Assembly (NCBI RefSeq): GCF_946404245.1
Contig: NZ_CAMJCX010000010.1
Coordinates: 1-45,572, forward strand
Direction of reading: 5' to 3'
Length of the DNA: 45,572 nucleotides
Source of the DNA: an uncultured Methanobrevibacter sp.
Lineage (GTDB): Archaea > Methanobacteriota > Methanobacteria > Methanobacteriales > Methanobacteriaceae
Positions 8,281-17,414 of this stretch are shown one piece after another. The notes under the pieces were generated by a model. The model saw only the letters and a program-made list of their open reading frames with translations. It was not told where the DNA came from and made no database searches. The position numbers and the translations under genes are program-made. Each line of letters begins with the position of its first letter. Position 1 is the stretch's first letter.

Positions 8281-9876
8281 CTATTTTAAAACAAATTTTC
8301 TAATGCCGATAATACTTAGGATAATGGCTATTATATAACCGATTAATGAGATTACTGGCATGTCGAATACTCTCGGTCCGAAGGAAACAACTGAAGAGCC
8401 AACTATGAGTGCTGAGATTAATGCAATAATTGAAACCTTGTCGGTAATGTCGACTTCAAATCGGAATTGCAGCTCTTCATTTTCAATCTTGTGGATTGTT
8501 TTTGTAAGAAGTTTTGGCAACGCCTGAAGCATGTGTCCGTAAAGGATTGCGCTGCTTTTTTTGCTGCTGATATATCTTTTTGGACTGAGTCTTTGCTTTG
8601 CAATTTGGCCTGCAACAGGTTTTAGTGATGCGAAAACATCAATTTCAGGATCAAGGTTTTTTGCAGTAGCTTCAATCATTGAAAGGCCTCTTGCCATTGT
8701 AACAACCTCATTTGGAAGAATGACTCCATACTCTTGCATAAGGTTAAGCAGTGCTTCTAAGACTCCATCAAAACGATTGAGCTGTACACCGAAGTACCTT
8801 CCAAACATGTCATTCAAGTCTCTTCTTAAAGTGGTTGTATCAATGTCATAATCAAGGATATCCATATACATTAATTGATTTATCAATCCGTCAACGTCCT
8901 GGTCTACAAACAGAAGCATTACTTCTGAAAGGTCACGTTTGAATTTTTCATCAAAGAATCCCATCATACCCAAATCAAGATAGCACAATACATTGTCCTC
9001 TAAAATCATGATGTTACCTGGATGAGGGTCCCCATGGAAGAATCCGTCAATGAACAGTTGCTGAAGATATGAATCGAGGACAGTTTTTGCTAAGAGTTTC
9101 TTGTCAAATTCATCTCCGGTACTTGCATAGACATCATTTAACTTTGTACCGTCTATGAATTCCATTGTTAAAACTTTTGATGAGCAATATCTGTCATATG
9201 TAGCGGGAATATGGACATTCGGGTTGTCAACAAAGTTCATTTCAATGCGTTGCATGTTCATGAATTCATTATTGTAGTCAATTTCCTTGTGAATGGAACG
9301 GTCAAACTCCTCCATTATTCCAGGCAGGTTTATTTTTCTAATACGATCATTCAATCTGTCTGCGCGAGCAGCTATAAATTTCAATATCCTTAAATCAAGG
9401 TCAATTTTATCTGTAATGCCTTCTTTTTGGATTTTAACTGCAACTCGTTCACCGGTTATCAGTTTGGCTTCATGTACTTGGCCGATTGATGCAGTTGCAA
9501 GGTGTTCTTTGGAAAAGTCTTCGAACAGTTCATCGATATTGCCGTGAAGTTCTCTTTCAACAATTGCTTTGACCTGTTCATAGCTTATTGCTGGATTATC
9601 ATCCTGTAAGTTGGCCAATTCATTTGCTATTCTTTCACCGACAACATCCGGTCTTGTACTTAACAGTTGACCTAATTTAATGAATGTGGTTCCTAATTCC
9701 TGAAGCATCAGTCTTAGCTTTACAGGTATTTCATCATCTAGTAAGGGACTGCTTGATTCATCATCGTCTGTTGAACGTATTTTACTTTTTGCGGTTTGCC
9801 CTAAAACTTTATCAAAGCCGTATTTTTTTAAGGCGGCTCTAATTTCGCCCAAACGTTGTTTGGTTTTTTTATCCAT
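8281..9876 (-). CDS. ABC1/UbiB-family atypical kinase, membrane-anchored
   Basis: A 531-residue protein of the ABC1 (AarF/UbiB/COQ8) protein-kinase-like family. It has the family's KLGQLLSTRPD (KxGQ motif), AVKIQKEG (the nucleotide-binding lysine), the GDPHPGNIMI loop with the catalytic-loop Asp/Asn, and YLDLGMMG in place of DFG. Two hydrophobic helices close the C-terminus (about 480-525), placing the protein at the membrane. Bacterial and mitochondrial members support quinone synthesis through an ATPase activity; methanogens of this group lack ubiquinone, so the client here is unknown, perhaps another isoprenoid lipid. The ATG at 9876 is preceded by AGGTGA at good spacing; a TTG two codons upstream (9882) is less likely. 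It stands alone, 129 nt from the adhesin-like gene. Confidence 0.88.
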   Translation of the reverse strand: MDKKTKQRLGEIRAALKKYGFDKVLGQTAKSKIRSTDDDESSSPLLDDEIPVKLRLMLQELGTTFIKLGQLLSTRPDVVGERIANELANLQDDNPAISYEQVKAIVERELHGNIDELFEDFSKEHLATASIGQVHEAKLITGERVAVKIQKEGITDKIDLDLRILKFIAARADRLNDRIRKINLPGIMEEFDRSIHKEIDYNNEFMNMQRIEMNFVDNPNVHIPATYDRYCSSKVLTMEFIDGTKLNDVYASTGDEFDKKLLAKTVLDSYLQQLFIDGFFHGDPHPGNIMILEDNVLCYLDLGMMGFFDEKFKRDLSEVMLLFVDQDVDGLINQLMYMDILDYDIDTTTLRRDLNDMFGRYFGVQLNRFDGVLEALLNLMQEYGVILPNEVVTMARGLSMIEATAKNLDPEIDVFASLKPVAGQIAKQRLSPKRYISSKKSSAILYGHMLQALPKLLTKTIHKIENEELQFRFEVDITDKVSIIALISALIVGSSVVSFGPRVFDMPVISLIGYIIAIILSIIGIRKFVLK

Positions 9877-10005
9877 ATTCAATCACCTAGTCTAACAGTA
9901 CATTTTGGTATATTAAATTAGTTTAATCAGCATTTTCTTTTTTTTAAAAATTAGTGTTCTATAAATAAGGGATGTAATAAAATAAAATAGTAAATGCTTT
10001 CGCAT

Positions 10006-11499
10006 CTACTTTTTAACTTTTGCAGTTTTTTTAGCAGTCAAACTGCCGTATTTAGCTAAATATTTTACGGTTTTACCCACTTTAAGTTTTTTCAATATGC
10101 TTTGTTTAATGGTAATTTTTGCAATACCTTTGGAGTTGGTTTTTGCTTTGTAAGTTTTTCCATTAAATTTGAAGTAAACCACTTTGCCTTTAAGTGGTGA
10201 GGAACCTTTTTTGAGTGTTGCCTGTATTGTTAGTTTTTTAGCTGATTTTTTAACAGTTACTGCTTTTATGGTAATTTTTGTATTTTTGTAAACACAGTTT
10301 TTGACTGTTCCACCATAGATATCTTTGCCTTTTGGAGCTTTATTATCACTAAAAGTACATTTTACTGCTTTTGCACAGTGGACAGTGTCTGAACTGGAAG
10401 TTCTGAATCCGTAGATTGCTCCTCCTCTTTCACCTGCAACATTGTTTGCAAAAGTTGATCCTTCAATGGAATTTGTGAAGTATTTGACACTGGAAACCCA
10501 TGTACCGTTTTCATAGTGTCCTGATTGCTCATGGCATTTGAAGTATACTGCTCCACCGTACATTGAGACCTGATTTTTACTAAATTTGGAATTTTTAATA
10601 AAGAGGTCTTTACATCCAAATACTGCCCCTCCTTTTTCGCCAGCCTTATTTGAATTGAATGTACATGAATTGATGTTTATATGTGAGAATGCATAAACTG
10701 CTCCTCCACCACGGCCGTTAGCTATATTGTTGGTAAATACGCAGTTGGTTATTGTGTCTTTTCCATGTTCAAGCAGTGCTTGCATTCCAATGGTGAAAAG
10801 AAGATTCATATCTTCAGTTGCATTTTTACCTTCAAAATAGGTGTAATAGAACTCCGGACTTTTTTTAAGTGTCAGTGAGAAAACCGCTCCGGCGTCCCCT
10901 CCAGCAGAATTCTTATTGAATTTTGAATTTTTTAAGGTTAATGCTCCTAATGAATTTACGGCTCCACCGGCAGTGCCTGCATTATTGTTTGTGAAATAAC
11001 AGTTATCAATTGTTAAATCTGCAAAGTTCAATATTGCACCACCATAGATTTTGGCGTTACCGTTTTTGAATGTGATGTCTTTCAATGTAACCTTGTGAAG
11101 TGATAATCCGTTCCCATAGTTGATGTTGAAAATTCTTGATTTGCCCATTGCGTCAATGACATGGCCATTACCGTTGATTGTTATGTCTTTGTTGATGAAA
11201 ATTCCAGTGGTAAGTTTAAATTCATCGTTATACTTGTAATCTTTTGTTAAGTTTATTTCACTTCCCTCTTTAGCAAGATTGATCTTTAATTGCAATGCGG
11301 TGAATGTTCCGTTATCCTCATCGCCAATTAAATCTCCGACATCTTCTAAAGGTTTATTCTCATCGTTACTAATTGCTTCTAAATTGTTCAAGCCACTTTC
11401 ATCGCTGGATATGGAAGTATCATTGTCAGCGGCAAAAACGCTTGAAGCGCTAAATAATATGCAAGCAACTAATAAGATAATAAATAACTTTTTTTTCAT
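10006..11499 (-). CDS. adhesin-like surface protein (beta-helix with C-terminal Ig-like domain)
   Basis: A secreted or surface-bound protein of 497 residues. Residues 1-23 form a clear signal peptide (basic MKKK, hydrophobic core, cleavage near SSVFA/ADND). Residues about 70-390 contain repeating GGAV/GGAI turns with N(N/K)A(G/P) and SxFxxNxA patterns, typical of a right-handed parallel beta-helix (polymorphic-outer-membrane-protein-like repeats). Residues about 405-497 are a lysine-rich Ig-like domain (KGKVVYFKFNGKTYKAKT, NSKGIAKITI). This is the adhesin-like protein architecture of gut Methanobrevibacter; contact with host, bacteria or polysaccharide is inferred. The start has a GGGAGCAAATAAC leader just before the ATG. 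It lies 52 nt after the YhgE/Pip-like gene on the same strand. Confidence 0.88.
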   Translation of the reverse strand: MKKKLFIILLVACILFSASSVFAADNDTSISSDESGLNNLEAISNDENKPLEDVGDLIGDEDNGTFTALQLKINLAKEGSEINLTKDYKYNDEFKLTTGIFINKDITINGNGHVIDAMGKSRIFNINYGNGLSLHKVTLKDITFKNGNAKIYGGAILNFADLTIDNCYFTNNNAGTAGGAVNSLGALTLKNSKFNKNSAGGDAGAVFSLTLKKSPEFYYTYFEGKNATEDMNLLFTIGMQALLEHGKDTITNCVFTNNIANGRGGGAVYAFSHININSCTFNSNKAGEKGGAVFGCKDLFIKNSKFSKNQVSMYGGAVYFKCHEQSGHYENGTWVSSVKYFTNSIEGSTFANNVAGERGGAIYGFRTSSSDTVHCAKAVKCTFSDNKAPKGKDIYGGTVKNCVYKNTKITIKAVTVKKSAKKLTIQATLKKGSSPLKGKVVYFKFNGKTYKAKTNSKGIAKITIKQSILKKLKVGKTVKYLAKYGSLTAKKTAKVKK

Positions 11500-11551
11500 G
11501 TTATTTGCTCCCTTTTTCTTTTAAAAATAATTAGAAGTTAATAATTAACTT

Positions 11552-13390
11552 CTAAAATAATCCACTTTCCTCCAATTTTTCCTCAAAGTATTTTGACGGT
11601 TTATCTGCTTTTTCCTTAATTGCAACTGCAACAATGACGGTGACTATTCCAATAGCTAACAGAATAATTAATGCCGGCCAGTAATTTGACCAAACAACAC
11701 CTAATTGTGCTTCCCGTATCAGTTTGATTGCATAGGTCATAGGCATATAAGGATATAATACCTGGAAGAACTTATGCATGATTTCGATTGGGTAGATTCC
11801 TCCTGTCGCTGAGATTTGAAGAACCAAAAGAACTACTATGGCTCCTTTTCCAACAGTTCCTATTGCCGAAATCACTGAATATATCAGAACCATGAACACT
11901 ACCGATACGAGTATTGCTGAAAATATAAACAATGGATAGTTATCCACGTGAACCCCTAAAAGATAAGCTCCAATCAAGGTTACGCAAGCCTGCAATATGC
12001 TCATAACCACATAGATTAACAGTTTACCGGAATACATTTCAAATGGGGAATATTTGGTTCCTATACTTGATTTAGGTTCCATCATTACACAGGTGATTAA
12101 AGCACCAACCCACATGGACAATACAATGTAAAACGGCGCCACATTGGATCCGTAGTCCGGTACTGAAAATACTTCATTTCTATCTAACTTAACTGGTGAG
12201 AAGAAGTAATCTCCAAGTATTGTTTCGTTGATACCTGTAATTGCTGAAAGCTGGTCTGCTGTCGCTCCAAGTGAACCTGCAGCGGTGAATAATGCCTGTG
12301 CAGCTGCATTTCCAAGTAACTCTGCACCTGCTGCAAGGCTTAATGAACCTTCTGCTAATTGTACTGATCCGTCTGCTAGGTCACTGGCTCCTCCTGCGAC
12401 CTTACCTGAACCTTCTGCTAATTGTACTGATCCGTCTGCTAGGTCACTGGCTCCTCCTGCAACCTGACTTGCTCCGTCAGCTACTTTACCGCTTCCTTTT
12501 GCAAGTTCTGATGTGCCTTCAACATAATCTTTTACAGGGCCGTCCGGAATTAATGATGGGTCCACTGCTGAGTCTAACTCTTCGGAACCTTGTTGTACCT
12601 GGCTTGCACCTTGCTGTACTGCACTTGAACCTTGTTGTACTTGGCTGGCACCGCTTTTAACGTCACCCACTCCCTGCTGTACTTGGCTGGCACCGCTTTT
12701 AACCTGGCTGGCACCGTCCTGAACCTGTCCGACGCCTGATGAAACTTGGCCCGCACCGGATGAGACCTGTGCCGCACCCGCTTGAAGCTGGGTTCCTCCG
12801 CCGGCTAACTGACTTGCACCTGCTGCAAGACCTTCCTGCAATTCTCCAAGTTTTCCATATGCTGCAAGGTTAATAATCTGAACAATTTTTGCATTAAGTG
12901 TTGTATAAACGGTGTTAGCTCCTGTATCTGTTAATTTGGTAGCTACCGGATTGGATTTAACATTTACAACATATTCCAGTTTTGCCTGTTGCGGATCATC
13001 ACCCGTAATCGAAATAATGTTCTCACTCAGGTTTTTGGGTATTACTATACCCGCATAATACTTTCCGCTATGCACTCCCTTCCGAAGTTCATCTTCTGTG
13101 ACAAATGTCCATTTGAATTTGTCATTCTTCTTTAAATCTTTAACCAGTTCATTTCCAATATTTAAAGGTGTTCCTTCAAAAGTAGAACCATTGTCCAGAT
13201 TGGCTATTGCAAATTCCACATTTCCTGTGTTTCCATAAGGATCCCAACATGCCTGTATGTTTAAAAGAGCATAAAGGGATGGAAGAATAATTATTCCAAT
13301 CAAAACAAGGGTTACAATAGGATTTGAAAATGCTGATTTGAAATCGTTTTTCATTATTTCAACGATATTTCCTATGTCTTTACTTCCCAT
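11552..13390 (-). CDS. YhgE/Pip-family membrane protein
   Basis: A 612-residue membrane protein of the YhgE/Pip family (phage-infection-protein-like, ABC-2-type permease fold). One helix near residues 25-45 is followed by an extracellular region of about 350 residues, then five or six helices from about 415 to 600. The outside region contains a long run of short repeats of the form GASQVQQG / GASQLADGS / GSGKVAGG, predicted as a long coiled or helical rod. In bacteria the family includes phage receptors and parts of type VII secretion systems; the role in archaea is unknown. I choose the ATG at 13390, preceded by GTGAGA at good spacing, over a GTG three codons upstream (13399). Downstream is an adhesin-like gene, so a role in surface assembly is possible but only inferred. 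Confidence 0.85.
   Translation of the reverse strand: MGSKDIGNIVEIMKNDFKSAFSNPIVTLVLIGIIILPSLYALLNIQACWDPYGNTGNVEFAIANLDNGSTFEGTPLNIGNELVKDLKKNDKFKWTFVTEDELRKGVHSGKYYAGIVIPKNLSENIISITGDDPQQAKLEYVVNVKSNPVATKLTDTGANTVYTTLNAKIVQIINLAAYGKLGELQEGLAAGASQLAGGGTQLQAGAAQVSSGAGQVSSGVGQVQDGASQVKSGASQVQQGVGDVKSGASQVQQGSSAVQQGASQVQQGSEELDSAVDPSLIPDGPVKDYVEGTSELAKGSGKVADGASQVAGGASDLADGSVQLAEGSGKVAGGASDLADGSVQLAEGSLSLAAGAELLGNAAAQALFTAAGSLGATADQLSAITGINETILGDYFFSPVKLDRNEVFSVPDYGSNVAPFYIVLSMWVGALITCVMMEPKSSIGTKYSPFEMYSGKLLIYVVMSILQACVTLIGAYLLGVHVDNYPLFIFSAILVSVVFMVLIYSVISAIGTVGKGAIVVLLVLQISATGGIYPIEIMHKFFQVLYPYMPMTYAIKLIREAQLGVVWSNYWPALIILLAIGIVTVIVAVAIKEKADKPSKYFEEKLEESGLF
12345..12470. repeat. two 63-bp direct repeats inside the YhgE/Pip gene
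   Basis: Units at 12345-12407 and 12408-12470 share an identical first 53 bases (starting GAACCTTCTGCTAATTG). Each encodes 21 residues of the extracellular repeat region. Degenerate shorter copies continue on both sides (about 12480-12790). The near identity suggests recent duplication by slippage or recombination, in frame. Confidence 0.9.
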
Positions 13391-13802
13391 TATTCTCACT
13401 TTTCAATTGATTTTTAGTATTAAGATAGAATTAAAAGTTCAAATTGATTCACAGATTGTAATTCATAATAACTTTTTATGATTAAATTATCCGTGAAAGG
13501 TAAACTTTTCTAATATATTATATATACATTTATAGTTTTAGTTAAAAATTAAATAAAAGTGTTTCTATTAATGTAAAATTTTACGGTCAAATTTTAAGGG
13601 CAATTTAATGTAGTTTTGACATTTTTTCATAATTTAAACAATAATAAGTAGCGACTATAACATATTGTCTTGAACAATTTTTAAAGTGTTGTTTTGCGGT
13701 CAAATCTGATTTTTTCTGCAGGCCTTTTTTCATTTTCAAAATAATATTTATACTTTGAAGTAGTAATATAAATTATATTAATGATTATTTTGAGGAAATA
13801 TA
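13391..13802. promoter_or_regulatory. 412-bp divergent intergenic region upstream of iorA
   Basis: No gene is visible in this gap between the YhgE/Pip gene and iorA. A TATA-like box (ATATTTATAC, about 13744-13753) is placed correctly for iorA, with GAGG before the ATG. Two copies of CGGTCAAAT (13584-13592 and 13697-13705) plus an inverted TTTTGAC (13614-13620) are candidate regulator half-sites. The rest is AT-rich, with a possible TATA for the leftward gene around 13510-13520. Confidence 0.4.
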
Positions 13803-15695
13803 ATGAATTTAAAAGAATTAGTCACAGGAGTGTCTGGTGATAAACAATTTTTACTAGGTAATGAAGCTGCTGTAAGAGGTGTTATAGAAGCAGGTGTTTC
13901 TATTGCAGCTACATATCCCGGAACTCCTTCTTCAGAAATTGGAAATGTATTGTCAGTATTGGCTAAAGATGCCAATATTTATTTTGAATTTTCTACTAAT
14001 GAAAAGGTAGCTATGGAGGTTGCAGCAACTGCTGCCGCTTCAGGTCTCAGGTCATTTACATTCATGAAGCATGTTGGTATGAATGTGGCGGCAGATTCAT
14101 TTATGACCACTGCATATTCCGGTGTCAATGGGGGAATGGTTATCTTATCAGCCGATGACCCTTCATTGTTTTCATCTCAAAACGAACAGGACACTCGTAA
14201 CTATGCTAGACTTGCCAATGTACCTATTTTGGAACCTTCAAACTGTCAGGAAGTAAAGGACATGGTAAAATATGCATTCGACCTGTCCGAACAAATTAAT
14301 TTACCTGTAATTGTCAGAACAACAACCCGTGTATCCCACATGAGAGGGGTTGTTGAATTCGGAGACGTTAAAGACAACTCTTCAAACAATGAAAACCACT
14401 GGAAGAGAGGCCACTTCAAAAAGGACCCTTCAAAATATGTTCCTGTTCCGGCATTTGCAGGAGATATGCATGTAAGGCTATGGGATAAGATTCATAAGCT
14501 TGAAGAAGCAACCAACAAAAGTGAATTCAACAGGGAAATTGACTTTGCAGGAGATAAGAAATACGGTTTGATTGCTTCAAGCAGTGCTTACAATTACGCT
14601 CATGATGTTGTAAAATTCAATGATTTGGATGTGGACATTTTAAAATTAGGATTTTCATATCCTTTCCCGCAGGAAAAGGTTGCGGAATTCCTAAGCGATT
14701 TGGATGAAGTGTTCATTGTAGAGGAAGTTGACCCGATTATGGAAAGGGAAACCTTGGCCACCATTGGAGCTAAAAACTTGAATGTCACTGTTCATGGAAA
14801 ACTGGATGGAACTTTCCCTCTTTACCATGAATTCAACTCAGATGTTGTTGCAGACGGTTTGAATAAGGTATTGGGCTTTGCTAATGACGAGGAAATGAAA
14901 TTCTCACAAAGTCTTGAGAAATTGTCCGAAGACATTCCGTCAAGAGCTCCTGTATTGTGTGCAGGATGCCCTCACAGGGCAATGTATTACGGAATAAACA
15001 AGGCTATCGAAGAGCTGGGCTTAAAGACCTCTGATGTAGTGTTCGCTTCAGATATTGGATGCTACACTTTAGGTATCAACCCGCCGTACAATGCTGCAGA
15101 TTACCTGTTGTCAATGGGTTCAAGCGTAGGGGACGGTTGCGGATTTTCAGTATCAACCGATCAGAAGGTAGCAAGTTTCATTGGAGATTCCACATTTTTC
15201 CACAGCGGTATTTCTCCGCTTATAAATGCAGTCCACAACAAGCATAACTTTGTCCTGACTGTTTTGGACAACAGAATAACTGCAATGACTGGCGGTCAGC
15301 CAAACCCAGGTATTCCAATCGATGGTATGGGGGATGAGGCTCCTGAAGTGTCAATCCGTAAACTGGCTGTTGCATGCGGCTGCGATTATGTGCGTGTAAT
15401 CAATCCGTTTAATTTGGAACAGGTCGTAAAGACTTATGTTGAAGCATTCCAAAGGGATGACACTGCAGTAATCGTTTCAAAAGCTCCATGTACATTAATT
15501 AAAGGTTTAACCAAAAAACCTCCGGTTAACTTAGTTGAAAAGAATTGTAATAATTGTGATAAATGTGTAAGTGAACTTGCTTGTCCTGCAATTTCAAAAA
15601 TCAATGGAAAAATTACCATTGATAAGGCGCAATGTGACGGATGTAACGTCTGTATTCAGGTATGTAAGTATGGTGCACTAGAGGCAGGTAGGTGA
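13803..15695 (+). CDS. iorA: indolepyruvate:ferredoxin oxidoreductase, alpha subunit
   Basis: Large subunit of the thiamine-diphosphate enzyme that oxidatively decarboxylates aryl pyruvates (from Trp, Phe, Tyr) to aryl-acetyl-CoA with ferredoxin, or runs in reverse to make aryl pyruvates from aryl acids. The 630 residues show an N-terminal pyruvate-oxidoreductase gamma/alpha-like domain (SIAATYPGTPSSEIG, TFMKHVGMN), a central C-terminal-type domain, the TPP-binding domain (CAGCPHRAMYY, SDIGCYTLG, GDSTFFHSG, VLDNRITAMTGGQPNP) and a C-terminal two-cluster ferredoxin with CNNCDKCV and CDGCNVCIQVCK. The length is normal for the family. GAGGAAATATA precedes the ATG. It is co-transcribed with iorB, 4 nt downstream. 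Confidence 0.96.
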   Translation: MNLKELVTGVSGDKQFLLGNEAAVRGVIEAGVSIAATYPGTPSSEIGNVLSVLAKDANIYFEFSTNEKVAMEVAATAAASGLRSFTFMKHVGMNVAADSFMTTAYSGVNGGMVILSADDPSLFSSQNEQDTRNYARLANVPILEPSNCQEVKDMVKYAFDLSEQINLPVIVRTTTRVSHMRGVVEFGDVKDNSSNNENHWKRGHFKKDPSKYVPVPAFAGDMHVRLWDKIHKLEEATNKSEFNREIDFAGDKKYGLIASSSAYNYAHDVVKFNDLDVDILKLGFSYPFPQEKVAEFLSDLDEVFIVEEVDPIMERETLATIGAKNLNVTVHGKLDGTFPLYHEFNSDVVADGLNKVLGFANDEEMKFSQSLEKLSEDIPSRAPVLCAGCPHRAMYYGINKAIEELGLKTSDVVFASDIGCYTLGINPPYNAADYLLSMGSSVGDGCGFSVSTDQKVASFIGDSTFFHSGISPLINAVHNKHNFVLTVLDNRITAMTGGQPNPGIPIDGMGDEAPEVSIRKLAVACGCDYVRVINPFNLEQVVKTYVEAFQRDDTAVIVSKAPCTLIKGLTKKPPVNLVEKNCNNCDKCVSELACPAISKINGKITIDKAQCDGCNVCIQVCKYGALEAGR

Positions 15696-15699
15696 GAAA

Positions 15700-16284
15700 A
15701 TGGATAATCATTATAGTATTTATATTTGTGGTGTAGGAGGTCAGGGAATCATCAAAACCTCCACAATCATCGGTGAGGCTGCGATGAATCAGGGCCTGGA
15801 AGTGGTAATGAGTGAAATTCATGGAATGTCTCAAAGGGGAGGATCTGTATCAACCGAACTTAAAATCGGAGGATACAATTCATCAATCATTCCGAACAGA
15901 GGGGCTGACATGTTGCTTGCATTTGAGCCTATTGAAACAATCAGGGGTTTGGATAAAGTAAACTCCGAGACAAAAATAGTTTATAACACTCATCCGATTA
16001 TTCCGTCTTCAACCGACAAGCCTTATCCTAGCGTGGACAGCATTACCAAAGTATTGAAAGAGAACTTCAAACATGTTCTTCCAATCAACGGTACTGAACT
16101 GGCTATTGAAGCGGGAAGTGTTTTGGCTTTGAACATGGTTCTTTTAGGTGCGGTGACCGCTGATGACAATTTCCCATTATCAAAAGAATCAGTCATCGAT
16201 GCCATGAAGAATAATCTGAAACCTAAATTCCATGACATGAACCTAAAAGCTATTGAAAGCGGATATAAATCTATCAAAGGTTAA
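15700..16284 (+). CDS. iorB: indolepyruvate:ferredoxin oxidoreductase, beta subunit
   Basis: Small subunit (194 residues) of the IorAB complex, corresponding to the gamma domain of pyruvate:ferredoxin oxidoreductases. It begins with the glycine-rich YICGVGGQGIIKTSTIIGEAA and contains SEIHGMSQRGGSVSTELKIG, the standard signature of this domain, which helps bind CoA and shape the active site. The Shine-Dalgarno GGTGAG overlaps the end of iorA, and the gap is 4 nt, so the two are coupled. Opposite, on the other strand, lies a phenylacetate-CoA ligase operon that could use or supply the same aryl-acetyl-CoA. Confidence 0.95.
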   Translation: MDNHYSIYICGVGGQGIIKTSTIIGEAAMNQGLEVVMSEIHGMSQRGGSVSTELKIGGYNSSIIPNRGADMLLAFEPIETIRGLDKVNSETKIVYNTHPIIPSSTDKPYPSVDSITKVLKENFKHVLPINGTELAIEAGSVLALNMVLLGAVTADDNFPLSKESVIDAMKNNLKPKFHDMNLKAIESGYKSIKG

Positions 16285-16339
16285 CTTATAAATAGTATTT
16301 TAAATATATTTTATAGTAGATAAAAAAGTAGTGGTTATT

Positions 16340-16618
16340 ATGGCTTACAAAATCGACAATGCAATCGTAAAAAAAGATATAGCAGGTAATTTAACATTGA
16401 TTGATCCGGATAATGTTTTTGAAGATGAAGATGCATTCATTGCTGTTAAAAGTGATGATTTAATTACTATTCAACTTTTAATCAATGGTATTTTGAAAAA
16501 TGATTTTAAAAGTTGGAGGGAATTGGGAGTAGTTCCAGAAACTGATCCTTTAAAAAGTCTTTTTGTACGTCTAGGTTATTCTAAAGAAGATATAGCTAAC
16601 ATGTTAAAAGATTTATAG
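16340..16618 (+). CDS. small conserved-type hypothetical protein
   Basis: A soluble 92-residue acidic protein with no domain I recognise. It begins MAYKIDNAIVKKDIAGNLTL and ends LGYSKEDIANMLKDL; the C-terminal half reads like a short helical bundle with DLITIQLLINGILKNDFKSWRELG. The ATG at 16340 has a purine-rich GTGGTT before it; a GTG three codons upstream is in frame but would leave no leader. A TATA-like TTTAAATATATTTTATA (about 16300) gives it its own promoter after iorB, so it need not be in the ior operon. A T-rich stretch after the stop probably ends transcription. Confidence 0.7.
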   Translation: MAYKIDNAIVKKDIAGNLTLIDPDNVFEDEDAFIAVKSDDLITIQLLINGILKNDFKSWRELGVVPETDPLKSLFVRLGYSKEDIANMLKDL

Positions 16619-16682
16619 CTATTTTCTTTTTACTCTTTTTTTATTTCTTATTTTTTTAAATTTTTATAGTTCTTCACTTTTT

Positions 16683-17378
16683 TTAGACATATCTTTTAAA
16701 TGTCAATCCTATCAATCGTTTTGTTGAAATTAATGAAAGTGGGGCTAAAAAGAAAGTCAATACCATTAGTACCGCATCTATAATTGTAAATCCTGGATTG
16801 ATATCCACTAAACATGAAACTACAAATGCCTGTCCGATAAGCATGCTGATTATTACGTAAACCAATTCTTTAATTTTGAACTTTTTATATAACATTACCA
16901 TTTCTTTCAAGTTGAAAGCTTTGCTGAACTTGCCGTTATGTAAAAATCTATTGATTATGCCTAGGCACATTAAAATAGTAACAACAATTATTAAAATGTC
17001 ACAAACAGAAGATTCTATGCTGTAAAATGGAAAATACTGTTCCAGTCTGTATAAGAGTATACAAATCAAACCGTAGAACACATAAATTACAGTCCTCTTA
17101 ACTCCTTCTTTAAGTAACTCTTTCGTAGGGATTAACTTTGGTGTTGTGTTCTGCCCATCATAACTTGTTTTAATAATTTCCGCACCATATCCAACTTCAA
17201 TAAAAATCAGTATGTATACTATGATTACAGATATTGGTGATATAATGTCTGAACGGATTTCTGAAACATTTACAAAAAATGAGATGGCAAGCATTAGGGT
17301 TGCAATCATAAGCACGTTCTTATAATCGCCGAAAGTATATTTTATTATATCTCTAAGAGTGATTTCAATAGTATTCAT
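16683..17378 (-). CDS. DUF4013-type polytopic membrane protein
   Basis: A 231-residue integral membrane protein with about five or six helices (around residues 20-35, 45-62, 90-110, 120-140, 165-185, 195-215). The order of a short N-terminal amphipathic segment (IIKYTFGDYKNVLMI), an EVGYGAEIIKTSYDGQNTTPK loop and a C-terminal hydrophobic pair resembles the DUF4013 family, which is numerous in Methanobrevibacter and has no known function. The call is from overall pattern, not a catalytic motif. It lies 36 nt downstream of the ACT-domain gene on the same strand and may be a read-through partner. Confidence 0.65.
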   Translation of the reverse strand: MNTIEITLRDIIKYTFGDYKNVLMIATLMLAISFFVNVSEIRSDIISPISVIIVYILIFIEVGYGAEIIKTSYDGQNTTPKLIPTKELLKEGVKRTVIYVFYGLICILLYRLEQYFPFYSIESSVCDILIIVVTILMCLGIINRFLHNGKFSKAFNLKEMVMLYKKFKIKELVYVIISMLIGQAFVVSCLVDINPGFTIIDAVLMVLTFFLAPLSLISTKRLIGLTFKRYV

Positions 17379-17414
17379 TTTTAAAAAAGGGATTAGAAAA
17401 GAATTAAATCTTTT

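Noticed and set aside
12228-12660. Plus-strand open frames across the YhgE/Pip repeats, and the repeats as a CRISPR-like array
   Set aside because: The frames mirror the coding repeats of the minus-strand gene. The repeats are in frame, tandem and without unique spacers, so they are protein repeats, not CRISPR.
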